Counted from the first letter of the stretch, positions 34,435 through 43,348 are shown. The stretch: 64,000 bases of DNA from Hyphomonas johnsonii MHS-2 (GCF_000685275.1 NZ_ARYK01000011.1:1-64000); one strand, 5' to 3'. Numbers and translations: made by a program. The notes: generated from the sequence alone by a model not told the origin.

Positions 34435-35154
34435 TCAAAAGGATAGGGATTCGAGCGCCTTAAAATCCTCGACCGTGTCGACTTCCGCCCAGGCACGGCC
34501 CTGAATGGAGAATGTCTCCACCTCTCCCGTCGTGCGGGCAATGGCATCAATCGCCTTGAGGAACCACGCGGAGACGCCATCCTGAGTGCGCATCATCTGC
34601 TCGAGCTTGGCACGGAACAAGCCCGGACCGGACCCCATGAATCTCAAGAGGCCGATCGACTCTGCATGGCTGACGGACTGACCCAATGACTTGCCGATGG
34701 CCTTCAGGTGCGTACCTTCCAGAGTCACTTTCATGTCATCGGAATCATAGGATGCCTTGCGGTCGATGGTTACCTGAATGGGCCGGGCCGGGCTCGACAG
34801 GACATCCTGCAGGAGGGCGACTTCAAACAGGGTGTCTCCATTTATCAGCAGGAAATCCTCGTTCATTTGCTCGCGGACCATCCAGCAGGTCGCAAGGTTG
34901 TCGGCAACCTGGAAGAACGGATTGAAGAATGCAGAGGCCTTTAGCGGGCCGCTGCGTCCGGCAAGCTCAGCCTCGACGAGGCCCGGCAGGAATCCCGTCA
35001 CGACGGTGGCCTGCCGTATGCCAGCTCTTTCCAGTGTATCCAGCTGGCAACCAAGCAGGGTGGTGTTTTTAACGGGCAGCATGCACTTCGGCATACTTTC
35101 AGTCAGTGGCAGAAGGCGCGAGCCGCGGCCGGCGCTCAATATGATGGCTTTCAT
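34435..35154 (-). CDS. Sugar-phosphate/phospho-alcohol nucleotidyltransferase (LicC/CpgD-like)
   Basis: NTP-transferase-fold protein of 239 aa with the signature MKAIILSAGRGSRLLPLTES followed by KCMLPV (the Lys of the G-rich loop), and metal-binding DFLLINGDTLFE. The short length without a C-terminal beta-helix is that of cytidylyltransferases acting on small phospho-alcohols (phosphocholine, inositol phosphate, phosphoglycerol). It overlaps the HAD gene by 4 nt and leads on to a CDP-alcohol phosphotransferase, so it probably makes the CDP-alcohol donor. In Caulobacter a cytidylyltransferase (CpgD) near the ceramide genes forms the activated phosphoglycerol for ceramide diphosphoglycerate; this gene may be its counterpart. 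Confidence 0.8.
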   Translation of the reverse strand: MKAIILSAGRGSRLLPLTESMPKCMLPVKNTTLLGCQLDTLERAGIRQATVVTGFLPGLVEAELAGRSGPLKASAFFNPFFQVADNLATCWMVREQMNEDFLLINGDTLFEVALLQDVLSSPARPIQVTIDRKASYDSDDMKVTLEGTHLKAIGKSLGQSVSHAESIGLLRFMGSGPGLFRAKLEQMMRTQDGVSAWFLKAIDAIARTTGEVETFSIQGRAWAEVDTVEDFKALESLSF

Positions 35155-35840
35155 GCAACCTCCGATGTGCCACTTGTGTGCGGATAACCGCTCGCAATCC
35201 GATAGTCCACCACCCTGACCTGATGGCCTGGCGCGGCGCGGCGTAAGCCGCGGGAGGGGTTGACCGCAATCCCGTGGTCGGCCTGAGCCAGCATGGCGAG
35301 ATCGGAAACATGATCGCTATAGGCGAAGACCGGGCCATGAAATCGGCAGTCGTCAATCCGGCGCAATTTTTCGGTGCCATAGCAATTGAGACCGGCCAGT
35401 CTTGGGGGACGAACCTTACCGCCCGTGGTCCAGTCAAGGCGGGTCGCGATGACCTGGTCGAAGCCGAGCGCTGCCGCAAGCCGGTCTGCCAGAAGGTCTA
35501 CTGCGGCGGTCGCAATGACGAGGCGGTCACCGCGTCGGGCATGCCACTTTATCGCGGCGACAGCACCGGGGTGCAGCCCCTGCGCGACTTCGCGTGCGAT
35601 GAACGTGTCGGCAGCCTCCTCCAATGCGTCACGGTCGAGCCAGGCAAGTGTTCGCAAGCTGTGGGCCTTGACCGAGTCGCGGCTGGCGAGGCCCATCTTG
35701 TGTGCGATGCCATGTCCGATCAGCCACGGCAGGCGTAGCAGGAACGGGACCCGCGCACGGTTCACAAAGAAGACGAACCGCGTCCACGTTGGTGCGCGCG
35801 TGATCGTTTTATCGAGATCGAAAATGGCCGTTCCGGGCAT
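35151..35840 (-). CDS. HAD-IB family phosphatase
   Basis: HAD hydrolase of 229 aa. Motif I is GTAIFDLDKTITRAPTW near the N-terminus, motif II lies in LVIATAAVDLLA, and the C-terminal AYSDHVSDLAMLAQA provides motif IV. This is the SerB/PGP-like IB subclass. The start ATG at 35840 puts motif I at the N-terminus and leaves 5 nt after the upstream stop; the longer frame to 36056 lies within the neighbouring gene. Genes on both sides handle CDP-alcohol lipids, so it may dephosphorylate a lipid phosphate intermediate such as a PGP-type product. Confidence 0.85.
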   Translation of the reverse strand: MPGTAIFDLDKTITRAPTWTRFVFFVNRARVPFLLRLPWLIGHGIAHKMGLASRDSVKAHSLRTLAWLDRDALEEAADTFIAREVAQGLHPGAVAAIKWHARRGDRLVIATAAVDLLADRLAAALGFDQVIATRLDWTTGGKVRPPRLAGLNCYGTEKLRRIDDCRFHGPVFAYSDHVSDLAMLAQADHGIAVNPSRGLRRAAPGHQVRVVDYRIASGYPHTSGTSEVA

Positions 35841-35845
35841 GATGG

Positions 35846-36982
35846 CTAACTCTCCATCCAGACGACCGGTTTGTCCGGTTGTGCGAGCGCCTGGAACAAC
35901 CGGACACCATGAAAAACGAGGCAGAGGATCGTCCAGACGGCAATTGCCACAAATCCCCAGCCGGGCTGGCCAACCAGGACAGCCAGCATGAAGATAAGCA
36001 TGTTCGGGTTGCGCCGCGCGGTAATGACGCGCGCGCGTGAATCGATCGGACGCCACACATGAATGTGAAAGCCGAAATACCGCATGAAGAATCCTTCTTC
36101 GAGGCGGTTCAGGACGTACCCGACAAGAATCGCACCCAGTGACATGAAAAGGAGCCCGTCGGAGGGGCCGCCGGGTGCCTGCATGAGCCCGTGAAATATT
36201 GCCCAGTACCAGAAGGGTGGATGGATCAGGTCGATGCCGTGATCGTAGATGTTGCCCCAGCGTGAATAGGTCATGGTGGTGCGGGCAAGCTTGCCGTCAA
36301 CCGTATCAAGGAACGTCATGCTCCATGCGGCCAAGATGCCAGGGAGCCATGCGCCTATCCAGAAAAACCAGAACGCAAGACAGACAAAGCCGAGGCTGGC
36401 CGTCGTGACCATGTTGGGTGACAGGTGCAGCCGGGCGGCGAGACGCGTGGCGTGAAAGGCGGGGATTGGCCAAGCATATTTGGTAACGAGGTCCGTAACC
36501 CCTTTATACGATCCCTTGAAGAGGACGCGCTCGACCTTGTGGGGCGGTGTTTCCTGCAGGGATAGCGCGTAGGGGGCTTCTCGCTTGCGGAGGGCTTTGT
36601 CATAGGGGTCTGCAAAGTCATTGACGTTGCCTGGGGTCAGGCCAGCGGCGCGCAAGGTCTCCGGGTCGGCAATGGTTTGCCCGACCAGGCCGGCGAAACG
36701 GTCGGCCTCAACCTCGTCGGGCAGGTGAAGGGCGGCAAGGCGCTGACCGGAACCGGAGCCATCCTCGACGAGCAGGGCAGCGCCAGGGGTTGCCAGCAAC
36801 GTACGCTGCAGGGCAGGTGACAACACCCACTCCATGCCCGTCAGCAACCGGCCGTCCTGCGTGCCGACCTTGGCAGCGCCGACCTTGGTCCACGACCGGC
36901 GCTGCCATTCGGCCAGATCAAGGCCCCAGAGCCTCACGGAAGTCTCACCAAGCAGGCGGACCACGACATGTGGTTTTGTCAT
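35846..36982 (-). CDS. CDP-alcohol phosphatidyltransferase with N-terminal extension
   Basis: Membrane enzyme of 378 aa. The first ~160 residues are a soluble, NTP-transferase-like region (VRLWGLDLAEWQRRSW), followed by the membrane part with the intact CAPT motif DGKLAR-x8-G-NIY-D-HGI-D (DG-x2-AR-x8-G-x3-D-x3-D). The layout resembles bifunctional or fused phospho-alcohol transferases such as inositol-phosphate lipid synthases. It transfers a phospho-alcohol from a CDP-alcohol to a second alcohol. In this locus ceramide, ceramide phosphate or glycerophosphate are candidate acceptors. TTG 37000 is an alternative start; ATG 36982 is chosen. Confidence 0.85.
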   Translation of the reverse strand: MTKPHVVVRLLGETSVRLWGLDLAEWQRRSWTKVGAAKVGTQDGRLLTGMEWVLSPALQRTLLATPGAALLVEDGSGSGQRLAALHLPDEVEADRFAGLVGQTIADPETLRAAGLTPGNVNDFADPYDKALRKREAPYALSLQETPPHKVERVLFKGSYKGVTDLVTKYAWPIPAFHATRLAARLHLSPNMVTTASLGFVCLAFWFFWIGAWLPGILAAWSMTFLDTVDGKLARTTMTYSRWGNIYDHGIDLIHPPFWYWAIFHGLMQAPGGPSDGLLFMSLGAILVGYVLNRLEEGFFMRYFGFHIHVWRPIDSRARVITARRNPNMLIFMLAVLVGQPGWGFVAIAVWTILCLVFHGVRLFQALAQPDKPVVWMES

Positions 36983-37062
36983 TCTAAAAATACGCCTCAA
37001 AATTCTTTGCGAAGTGATAGGGTCAACCGATACGCTGGTCCCTGTAAAGGAATGAGGTCCTT

Positions 37063-37503
37063 ATGAACAGAAACGCGACATTTGAAACTTTCGGCGGGAT
37101 GCGAACACTTGTCGCAGACTACCGTCACTGGAGTGTCCAGGCGCGCCCCCGGCAAGTGACCCTCGGTGCCATGGTTCTCCTGTCTCATGGCCCGGCGCAC
37201 AGTTTTTCGGAACTTCCGCCGGAGGCCTTTGTCGAGCTCTCGCACGTCGTTGGCGATATCGAGGCGACTGCCGCTGCGACGTTCGGCTACGCCAAGATCA
37301 ATTACCTGATGTTGATGATGGTCGATCCGCATGTGCATTTCCATGTGCTTCCCCGCTACGATGCACCGGTGGAATTCGAAGGAGTGGCCTATCCTGATCC
37401 GGGTTGGCCCGGTCAGCCCGACCTTGGCGCATCGGCGGGGCTTGCTGATGCTGTCCGTGTCGCGTCCGTGCTGAAGGCGGCATGGCCGAAATCGCGTGTC
37501 TGA
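37063..37503 (+). CDS. HIT family protein
   Basis: Histidine-triad hydrolase of 146 aa. The triad is H90-V-H92-F-H94 (DPHVHFHVLPRYD), preceded by INYLMLMMVD as in Fhit/galT-type members. HIT proteins hydrolyse or transfer nucleoside monophosphates. It stands alone on the + strand between two minus-strand blocks of the sphingolipid locus, with the CDP-alcohol gene start only 80 bp away, so the two share a divergent promoter region. Cleaning up CMP- or AMP-linked by-products of the nucleotidyltransferases would fit; this is inference. Confidence 0.85.
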   Translation: MNRNATFETFGGMRTLVADYRHWSVQARPRQVTLGAMVLLSHGPAHSFSELPPEAFVELSHVVGDIEATAAATFGYAKINYLMLMMVDPHVHFHVLPRYDAPVEFEGVAYPDPGWPGQPDLGASAGLADAVRVASVLKAAWPKSRV

Positions 37504-37544
37504 TCCAGTCAGGAGCGGCTGAGGCTCACGGTGCGCAACGATCA

Positions 37545-38336
37545 TCACCTTGCTCGGGTGAAGATGTCGCGGACCAGTTCCAGGTCGCGGGTGGAATCGA
37601 CATCAATCGCTGCCTCGGCGAACGGCAGGAGCACTGCTTTTATCCTTGTTCCAAGGCGTTTCGAAACCGTCTCGAACACCTTCTCCACCCCTGGACGACC
37701 AATCAGGATGTGCAGCGCCGTCAAAGGGCCAAAACGCCAGGCAATAAGCCAGGGGCGTTTGCGGTCCTGTTCCGCAGCGCGCCAGAAGCGCACGGCCCGC
37801 AAGGCATCAGGGGTCGCGATGTAAAACAGGTTGCAACCTGAAAGCTCCGGTCCCCCGAGCGACAGGTAGGTCCGCTTCGTTTGTGGATAGACGGATTCGA
37901 TCGTCTGGCGTGTTGCCAGACCCACCGTCAGGTCGGCGTCGCCTGCAATGGCCTCCCGTAGAAAATGATCGACCATCTGAGGAGTCAGGAGGGCGTGGTC
38001 ACAGGTTGTCACCAGCAGGGGGATCGGAACATCCAGGCCAAGTGCTCCGAGCAGGCTGGCTGCAGGCCCGCCTTCCACGGAGATGACGCCCCTCACGGGC
38101 AGGCCACCGCTCGCACGCTGAAGCAATTCATCGTCAAGGCCGGAGACATGAACCGGTTCTCGCACGCGCCGGCTAAGGGTCAGCGCTCGCAGCACCCTCG
38201 CGAGCATGGGTTCGCCCTGAATGTCGATAAGCGCCTTGCTTGGTACGCGTTCGGATACGCAAAGGGGGTCGCCGCTGGCGCGTGCGCCAGCGAGGACGAG
38301 CGCTGAGACAGGCGGTAACCGCTCTGGTCCGGTCAT
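37545..38336 (-). CDS. MobA-like nucleotidyltransferase
   Basis: NTP-transferase-like protein of 263 aa. The opening VSALVLAGARASGDPLC with downstream PSKALIDIQGEPML reproduces the GG-x-GTR...K-L...G-PM pattern of MobA-type enzymes, and LLVTTCDHALLTPQMVDHFL gives the metal-binding Asp. Start ATG 38336 overlaps the stop of the ceramide synthase gene (ATGA); the longer frame is rejected. It is a second nucleotidyltransferase in the sphingolipid locus and is probably used for head-group activation rather than for molybdopterin, since no moa/mob gene is nearby. Confidence 0.75.
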   Translation of the reverse strand: MTGPERLPPVSALVLAGARASGDPLCVSERVPSKALIDIQGEPMLARVLRALTLSRRVREPVHVSGLDDELLQRASGGLPVRGVISVEGGPAASLLGALGLDVPIPLLVTTCDHALLTPQMVDHFLREAIAGDADLTVGLATRQTIESVYPQTKRTYLSLGGPELSGCNLFYIATPDALRAVRFWRAAEQDRKRPWLIAWRFGPLTALHILIGRPGVEKVFETVSKRLGTRIKAVLLPFAEAAIDVDSTRDLELVRDIFTRAR

Positions 38337-39517
38337 AACGCTTTGTCGTAAATGCGATAAGTCTTGTAGCGGGGAGCAGCGTAGACCGAGACAAGTTTGA
38401 TGAGATCCCGGTTGGTCTCGAGAATCCACGATGCCTCGACTTCCCGGACGCCCCGTGCGTGCTGCGCTGCAAAGGCCGCCTCACAGCTCGCGACCATGGC
38501 CAGCATGCCCCGACGGGTCTTGTGAAATTTTCGCCGCATGCCGGCAAGCGGCAGTCTGGCTGTCCGCGTGCCCCGCAGGTTCAAGCGGTGCAGCAATTGC
38601 AGCCAGCCGAAGGGCAACAACCGGCCATCGAGCCCCTCTGTTGCCTCGTTCAGGTTTGGCAGCACCAATGTGAAACAGGCCGGTTCGCCGTCGATCAGGC
38701 CGATCCATAGCCCGTCGCGTCGTATCAGCGGCTTCAATTCGTTAGCCAGGTGCGTGATCTCGTCTTTGCCGAATGGTACAAAGCCCCAATTGTTGGACCA
38801 TGCATCGTCGAAGATATCGAGAACGAGATTGATTTCGCCCTTGTAGTCCTGCGAGTTCAGCATGCGCACTTCGAGGCCGGGATCACGGCCGAAGGCCTCC
38901 TTGAGCTTGCGGATTTTTTCAGGCACCCGGTAGGGCTCGCCAAGCGAGCACATATAGGCATGCAGGTCCATCGCCTTGGTGTAGTGGCACGCTTCCAGCG
39001 CCGGCGCATAGTCAGGCCGGCCGTGCGGCATCATCATCACCGGGGGGGTGTCAAACCCGTCCACCAGCAAGCCGCATTCCTCATTGACCGAAAAATTGAA
39101 CGGCCCGGCGATTCTCTTCATGCCGCGTGAGCGCAGCCAGTCTTCGGCGGCCTGCATGAGTGCACCGACGACTTCGCCGTCTGGCGAAATTGTATCCAGA
39201 AAACCAAAGTGCCCTGTCGCATCCTTGTGCACTTCAAGGTGGGCCGGATTGATGAAAGCGGCGACGCGCCCAACCACGTCATTGCCTCGGCGCGCGACCA
39301 TCAGGACGTGCTCCATGCGCGCAAGCGACGGGTTCTTGGCGGGGTCAATCTGCGCCGCCCGCTCGAATCGAAGTGGCGCACGCCAGTCCTCAAGATGCCC
39401 GTAGGCTTCGTAGGGGACCTCGAGGAACGCCTTTCGGTCGGCCGTCGTTTGCAGCGGGCGGATCGAGATGTCGCCGTTTGTCGAAGGCTTCGTCCGGACC
39501 AATGTGTCGTCGGTCAT
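38333..39517 (-). CDS. bcerS: Bacterial ceramide synthase-like N-acyltransferase
   Basis: GNAT-fold protein of 394 aa with LEVPYEAYGHLEDWRAPLRF and RMEHVLMVARRGNDVVGRVAAFIN near the N-terminus, DGFDTPPVMMMPHGRPDY in the middle and WILETNRDLIKLVSVY near the C-terminus, all characteristic of the large uncharacterised-looking acyltransferases found beside bacterial spt genes. In Caulobacter the homologous gene near spt is required for N-acylation of the sphingoid base. Here it lies about 5 kb from spt with the same neighbours, so ceramide synthesis is a strong inference. It shows no relation to eukaryotic Lass/LAG1 synthases. ATGA overlap on both sides. Confidence 0.8.
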   Translation of the reverse strand: MTDDTLVRTKPSTNGDISIRPLQTTADRKAFLEVPYEAYGHLEDWRAPLRFERAAQIDPAKNPSLARMEHVLMVARRGNDVVGRVAAFINPAHLEVHKDATGHFGFLDTISPDGEVVGALMQAAEDWLRSRGMKRIAGPFNFSVNEECGLLVDGFDTPPVMMMPHGRPDYAPALEACHYTKAMDLHAYMCSLGEPYRVPEKIRKLKEAFGRDPGLEVRMLNSQDYKGEINLVLDIFDDAWSNNWGFVPFGKDEITHLANELKPLIRRDGLWIGLIDGEPACFTLVLPNLNEATEGLDGRLLPFGWLQLLHRLNLRGTRTARLPLAGMRRKFHKTRRGMLAMVASCEAAFAAQHARGVREVEASWILETNRDLIKLVSVYAAPRYKTYRIYDKAL

Positions 39518-40002
39518 TCCTGCAGCTCGATCTGGATCAGTGTCGAGCCGTCACCGGCCTCGAAAGCAGCATCCTTGAAACGGGGCATGCCGAAACCCAA
39601 TGGCTTGTTGTTCGACAGCGCAAAGGGTTCGGCCGGCAACCTGTTCCACTTGCGGGCAAGGTCACGATCACCGTTCAGGTCATTGTAGGCTGCCAGTGCG
39701 TAGGTCCCGGCCGCGTTGATATCGAAGCACACGGTCTGCGTGCCGTCCGTGGCTGGCACACGAATACGGTGCAGTCTGGATGCCTTCCGGAGAAAATCGT
39801 GCACGCTGGGAGCATACAGTTCAACCGTCAGGATCCCTCCAGCCCTTACGCCCGCGACGTCAACCTGGATTTGCGGCGCGTGCGAACCGCATACCGCTGG
39901 CGCTTCATGCTGGCGGATATCCAGGGTCTGGCCCGAGTCTGCGATTGCCCCGGTCGCAAGCAAGGCCGGAGCAAGGAGCAATGCCTTCGAGACTTTCAAC
40001 AT
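39514..40002 (-). CDS. DUF2141 secreted protein
   Basis: Exported protein of 162 aa. N-terminal signal MLKVSKALLLAPALLATGAIA, then a single beta-sandwich DUF2141 domain: GVRAGGILTVELYAPSVHDF, AGTYALAAYNDLNGDRDL (the acidic DxNGD loop) and LSNNKPLGFGMPRFKDAAF. ATG 40002 has GGAGG 5 nt upstream. The downstream ceramide synthase starts in its stop codon. DUF2141 proteins are periplasmic and of unknown role. Being first in an operon with ceramide synthase suggests a periplasmic factor for sphingolipid handling. Confidence 0.85.
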   Translation of the reverse strand: MLKVSKALLLAPALLATGAIADSGQTLDIRQHEAPAVCGSHAPQIQVDVAGVRAGGILTVELYAPSVHDFLRKASRLHRIRVPATDGTQTVCFDINAAGTYALAAYNDLNGDRDLARKWNRLPAEPFALSNNKPLGFGMPRFKDAAFEAGDGSTLIQIELQE

Positions 40003-40155
40003 GATCCTCCAAATCTGACGCAAACGTGACGTATCGGTTAAGATGACATTATAGTAATGACAAGGTGACGGTCGTATCAATGGAAGCCTGCAGCAGGGGC
40101 TGTTCGGGCACTGTCGCAATGCGGCAGATTCAGCTGACGGGAGATTGCGCAAGGG

Positions 40156-41334
40156 ATGATCGTGAAGCTCGATCGCTATCTGCTGCAAAGCTGCCTCGGC
40201 CTGTTTGGCGGGCTGACCATGCTCGCGCTTGCCTTGCTGCTGCTTGAACGGCTGATACGCATCATCGATATCGTCTCCGGGTCCAACGATACGGTCGTGG
40301 CGGCCAGCCTGATGGTGGCGAATCTTGTCCCTCATTACCTCGACCTTGCCCTGCCAGGGGCATTCCTGATCGCCATGATCATCACCATTGACCGGCTCAG
40401 TCGTTCTGGCGAAATCGTCGCCCTGATGGCGGCGGGTGTGTCGCTGTACCGGATCGTCACACCTTACCTCGGGCTGGCTATCATACTGGCCGTGGTGTCG
40501 TTGTTCATATCCGGGTTCCTGCAACCCTTGTCGCGCTACAATTACCGACAGGTCGTGTATGACCTGCAAAACGAATCTGTCGTGACGGCATTCCAGGAGC
40601 GCAAGTTCGTCCAACTCAAGGATCGTATTGTCTGGACCGACCATGTGGACGGCTCCAAGCGTAATCTGGGGCAGACCTTCATTCTCGAAACCGAGCCGGA
40701 TGGCGCACGCCACTTCCTGACAGGGCAAACCGGCGAGTTGAATGAGATGGGGGATGGGACCATCATCATTTCGCTCAACAATGGAGCGGGCGGGACCGTC
40801 GGCGGGGCCGATGAATCCGGCTCGAACCATACAGTGTCTTACGGCCAGCTGAGTTGGCCGATGCCGACCCCTGATGGTGACTTTCGCAAGCGGGGCCAGG
40901 ACGAGCGCGAGCTGGTCTTGCCGGAACTCGTCGCTGCATCAAAGGGGGCGAGTGACGCTGCGATCGACCCGGTTGTTGCCAATGCGAGTTTCCATGACCG
41001 TGTGAGCCGCGCCGCGATATTACCCATCCTGCCATTGATTGGCGTCATCCTCGGACTCAACCTTGGCCGCACGCCGCGTTCCGGTGGTATCGCGATTGGT
41101 ATCCTCCTTCTTCTGTCGGTCCAGAAAATCCTGGAATACGGCTTGGCATTGGCCGAACGCGGCGCTGTTCCGGCATGGGCCGGCTTCTGGCCGGTCGTCC
41201 TGGTTCTTGCCGTGGCGGCGCTTTTCATGTTCCGCCGCCTTGCTCACGGTCACATACTGTTCGGGCCAGGGCGGGTTCGCCGGCGATGGAAATCGCTCCC
41301 GGCTAAACGCGTGAGTGACACCACCCAGATATGA
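40156..41334 (+). CDS. LptF/LptG-like (YjgP/YjgQ) permease
   Basis: Inner-membrane permease of 392 aa with the LptF/G architecture: three helices near the N-terminus (LFGGLTMLALALLLLERLIR and PGAFLIAMIITIDRLSRSGE, with the family motif SRSGEIVALMAAGVS), a periplasmic beta-jellyroll (VVYDLQNESVVTAFQERKF... up to ~300) and three C-terminal helices (AAILPILPLIGVILGLNLGR onward). It overlaps the second permease gene (ATGA), and kinase and nucleotidyltransferase genes follow in the same unit. A bona fide LPS-exporter role cannot be excluded, but the setting points to export of sphingolipid. Confidence 0.88.
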   Translation: MIVKLDRYLLQSCLGLFGGLTMLALALLLLERLIRIIDIVSGSNDTVVAASLMVANLVPHYLDLALPGAFLIAMIITIDRLSRSGEIVALMAAGVSLYRIVTPYLGLAIILAVVSLFISGFLQPLSRYNYRQVVYDLQNESVVTAFQERKFVQLKDRIVWTDHVDGSKRNLGQTFILETEPDGARHFLTGQTGELNEMGDGTIIISLNNGAGGTVGGADESGSNHTVSYGQLSWPMPTPDGDFRKRGQDERELVLPELVAASKGASDAAIDPVVANASFHDRVSRAAILPILPLIGVILGLNLGRTPRSGGIAIGILLLLSVQKILEYGLALAERGAVPAWAGFWPVVLVLAVAALFMFRRLAHGHILFGPGRVRRRWKSLPAKRVSDTTQI

Positions 41335-42386
41335 CAAGCCGCCTTTCGCGTTACCTGTCGGTGCTATTTTTGCAGCGCCTTTTCATCACCTTGTTCGGCA
41401 TGGTGACGCTGCTCGGTGTGCTCGATGCGCTTGGCAATGCTGACCTTGTGCCAGACGGTGCGGGATTGGTGGGGCAGGTGAGATACATGGTGCTCAGGAT
41501 GCCCATCCTGTTCGACCGGACGTTCGTGTTCGGGCTCCTGTTGGCCGTCCTGCTAACGTACGCGTCTCTGTATCGACGAAACGAACTGGTCATCATATCA
41601 GGCTCCGGCTTGTCGGTTTTTGGTCAGGTCCGCGCTCTTGCTCCTGCTGTTATTTTTGTCAGCGTCGTATCTGCAATCGGGATTGACCAGATCAATCCGG
41701 TTGCCAGCAAAGCGCTGGAGGATTGGCTCGGCACCTCTGTCCTGCGCGAGAATTCGCAGACGCCGGAGCGCGTGTGGTTGTCCGATGGCCGGTTGCTCGT
41801 CGAAGTCGCTGGAATGCAGAACGAACGCCTGTCTGGCCTGACGATTTTCGAACGTGATGCGAACGGCGCCGTGATTGCTGTCACGACGGCAGGCACGGCA
41901 AGCCCGGTCGCGGGCGGGTGGCGGCTTGAAGATACCGAGCAGCAGCGATTCGACGGGCGAACACCGCAGAACGATACGTTCTGGTCCAGCGCGCAGACCC
42001 CCGACAGTCTTCACCTCCTGTTGACGGAGCCGCGTGACCTTGCGCTCGCAGACCTGCTTGCTCTCCACCGGATGCGGGGCTCCGGCAGTCGCCCGGCCAG
42101 CGCATACCTGCTTTGGGCGCTACACCGGATTTCGCTACCGCTTGCAGCCCTTGCGGTCCTCATGCTCGCAGTTCCGATCATGCAGCTTTACGGCCGGCGT
42201 GACAGCAGCGACATTGCCCTGGCGCGCGGCGTGGCGGCGGGGTTTGTCTTCATGGTCACGGACGGTGTGCTCAAGACGCTTGCCGAGAGCGGTCGTTTCA
42301 GCGCCCCGCTCGCGGTCGCCCTGCCAATACTCGGTCTGGCCTTGGCCGGTTTATGGCTGGCCCTTGGTCGGGAAGTTCAAAAATGA
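41331..42386 (+). CDS. LptF/LptG-like (YjgP/YjgQ) permease
   Basis: Second permease of the pair, 351 aa: N-terminal helices (FLQRLFITLFGMVTLLGVLD, FDRTFVFGLLLAVLLTYASL), the family segment SLYRRNELVIISGSGLS, a jellyroll region (~120-250) and three C-terminal helices (LPLAALAVLMLAVPIMQLYG...). As with LptF and LptG, two such proteins would form a heterodimer driven by a separate LptB-type ATPase, which is not encoded in this window. Start and stop overlap both neighbours by ATGA, so it is tightly co-translated with the lipid kinase gene. Confidence 0.87.
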   Translation: MTSRLSRYLSVLFLQRLFITLFGMVTLLGVLDALGNADLVPDGAGLVGQVRYMVLRMPILFDRTFVFGLLLAVLLTYASLYRRNELVIISGSGLSVFGQVRALAPAVIFVSVVSAIGIDQINPVASKALEDWLGTSVLRENSQTPERVWLSDGRLLVEVAGMQNERLSGLTIFERDANGAVIAVTTAGTASPVAGGWRLEDTEQQRFDGRTPQNDTFWSSAQTPDSLHLLLTEPRDLALADLLALHRMRGSGSRPASAYLLWALHRISLPLAALAVLMLAVPIMQLYGRRDSSDIALARGVAAGFVFMVTDGVLKTLAESGRFSAPLAVALPILGLALAGLWLALGREVQK

Positions 42387-43348
42387 GGGCCCCGGTTGGG
42401 CTGGTCGTAAATCCGCGGAGTCATACCGTCCGGCGGAAAGGCTCTGTTTTGGAAGCGGCCGCCGCCAATATGCCGGGTGTGTCGCTGGTGAAGCTCGATG
42501 ACTTCAACCATCTTGAGGTCCAGATGGCTGGCCTCGCGCGCCAAGGGGTCCGGCAGGTCTATGTCGAAGGCGGCGACGGCACCTTGCAGGCCGTGCTGAC
42601 AGCCAGCCTTGCACCCCGGTCAGGTTTCGACGACGTGCCCGAATTTGCAATCCTGCCGGGCGGCAGCACAAATCTTGCCTACAAGGTCTTCGGCCTGAAA
42701 CTGAAGACTCAAAATGTGGCGCGCGCGTACATAGAGCGCCGTGCCCAGCAGGGCGACAGGCTTGCCACGGCCTGGCACAGAGCGCTGGTCGTCGACAACG
42801 CAAGCCTGGCAAGCCCCGCAATTGGATTTCTCCTGTCGACCGGGTCTCTGGCACGCGCCATGGCGTACACGCAGCAGCAACTGCATGGCGAGGGGCATCG
42901 CGGATCACTTGCCATCGCGGGGGCGATGGCACGGCTCATGGCGAGGCCCAGCCGGCATCTTGGCCGTGATGGCCAACCTGTGCTCTGCCCCAGTCCGCTG
43001 ACGGTCGAAGCGCCACAGTTTCGGGTGGAAGGCAGTCATGCGCTCAGCCTGATGACAACCCTGCCTTCGCTCAACCTTCGCCTCCGGCCTTTCTGGGGTG
43101 AGGGAGCTGCACCCATCGCGGTCACACACGCCGGCTGGCCGATCAAGGGTCTACATGCTGCACTGCTGAAGGTATTGGTCGGTCAGGCAGGTCACCGCAT
43201 GGTCCAGCATGGGCTGGTCAGTCATCGCGCCGACGCTGTCAGGTTGGACTACAAGGGGTGGATCATGCTTGATGGAGAAATGCTGCCCGCCCCCCCCGAC
43301 GGACATCTCGCAGTCGGCGTCACACCGCCGATAAGGTTCATGAGATGA
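42383..43348 (+). CDS. Lipid kinase (diacylglycerol/ceramide kinase-like)
   Basis: Kinase of 321 aa with the DAGK catalytic domain: GLVVNPRSHTVRRKG, nucleotide loop VEGGDGTLQA (GGDGT 63-67), and ILPGGSTNLAYKVFGL. In Caulobacter the homologous gene next to spt (cpgB) phosphorylates ceramide on the way to ceramide phosphoglycerate lipids; the same position here supports ceramide as substrate, but diacylglycerol or sphingoid base cannot be excluded. It is flanked by ATGA overlaps with the LptG-like and nucleotidyltransferase-like genes. No membrane helix. Confidence 0.83.
   Translation: MRAPVGLVVNPRSHTVRRKGSVLEAAAANMPGVSLVKLDDFNHLEVQMAGLARQGVRQVYVEGGDGTLQAVLTASLAPRSGFDDVPEFAILPGGSTNLAYKVFGLKLKTQNVARAYIERRAQQGDRLATAWHRALVVDNASLASPAIGFLLSTGSLARAMAYTQQQLHGEGHRGSLAIAGAMARLMARPSRHLGRDGQPVLCPSPLTVEAPQFRVEGSHALSLMTTLPSLNLRLRPFWGEGAAPIAVTHAGWPIKGLHAALLKVLVGQAGHRMVQHGLVSHRADAVRLDYKGWIMLDGEMLPAPPDGHLAVGVTPPIRFMR

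Noticed and set aside
39514-40830. 438-codon minus-strand frame running through the start of the LptF-like gene
   Set aside because: Only its last 162 codons (from ATG 40002, with GGAGG) are the DUF2141 protein; the rest is antisense to the permease.
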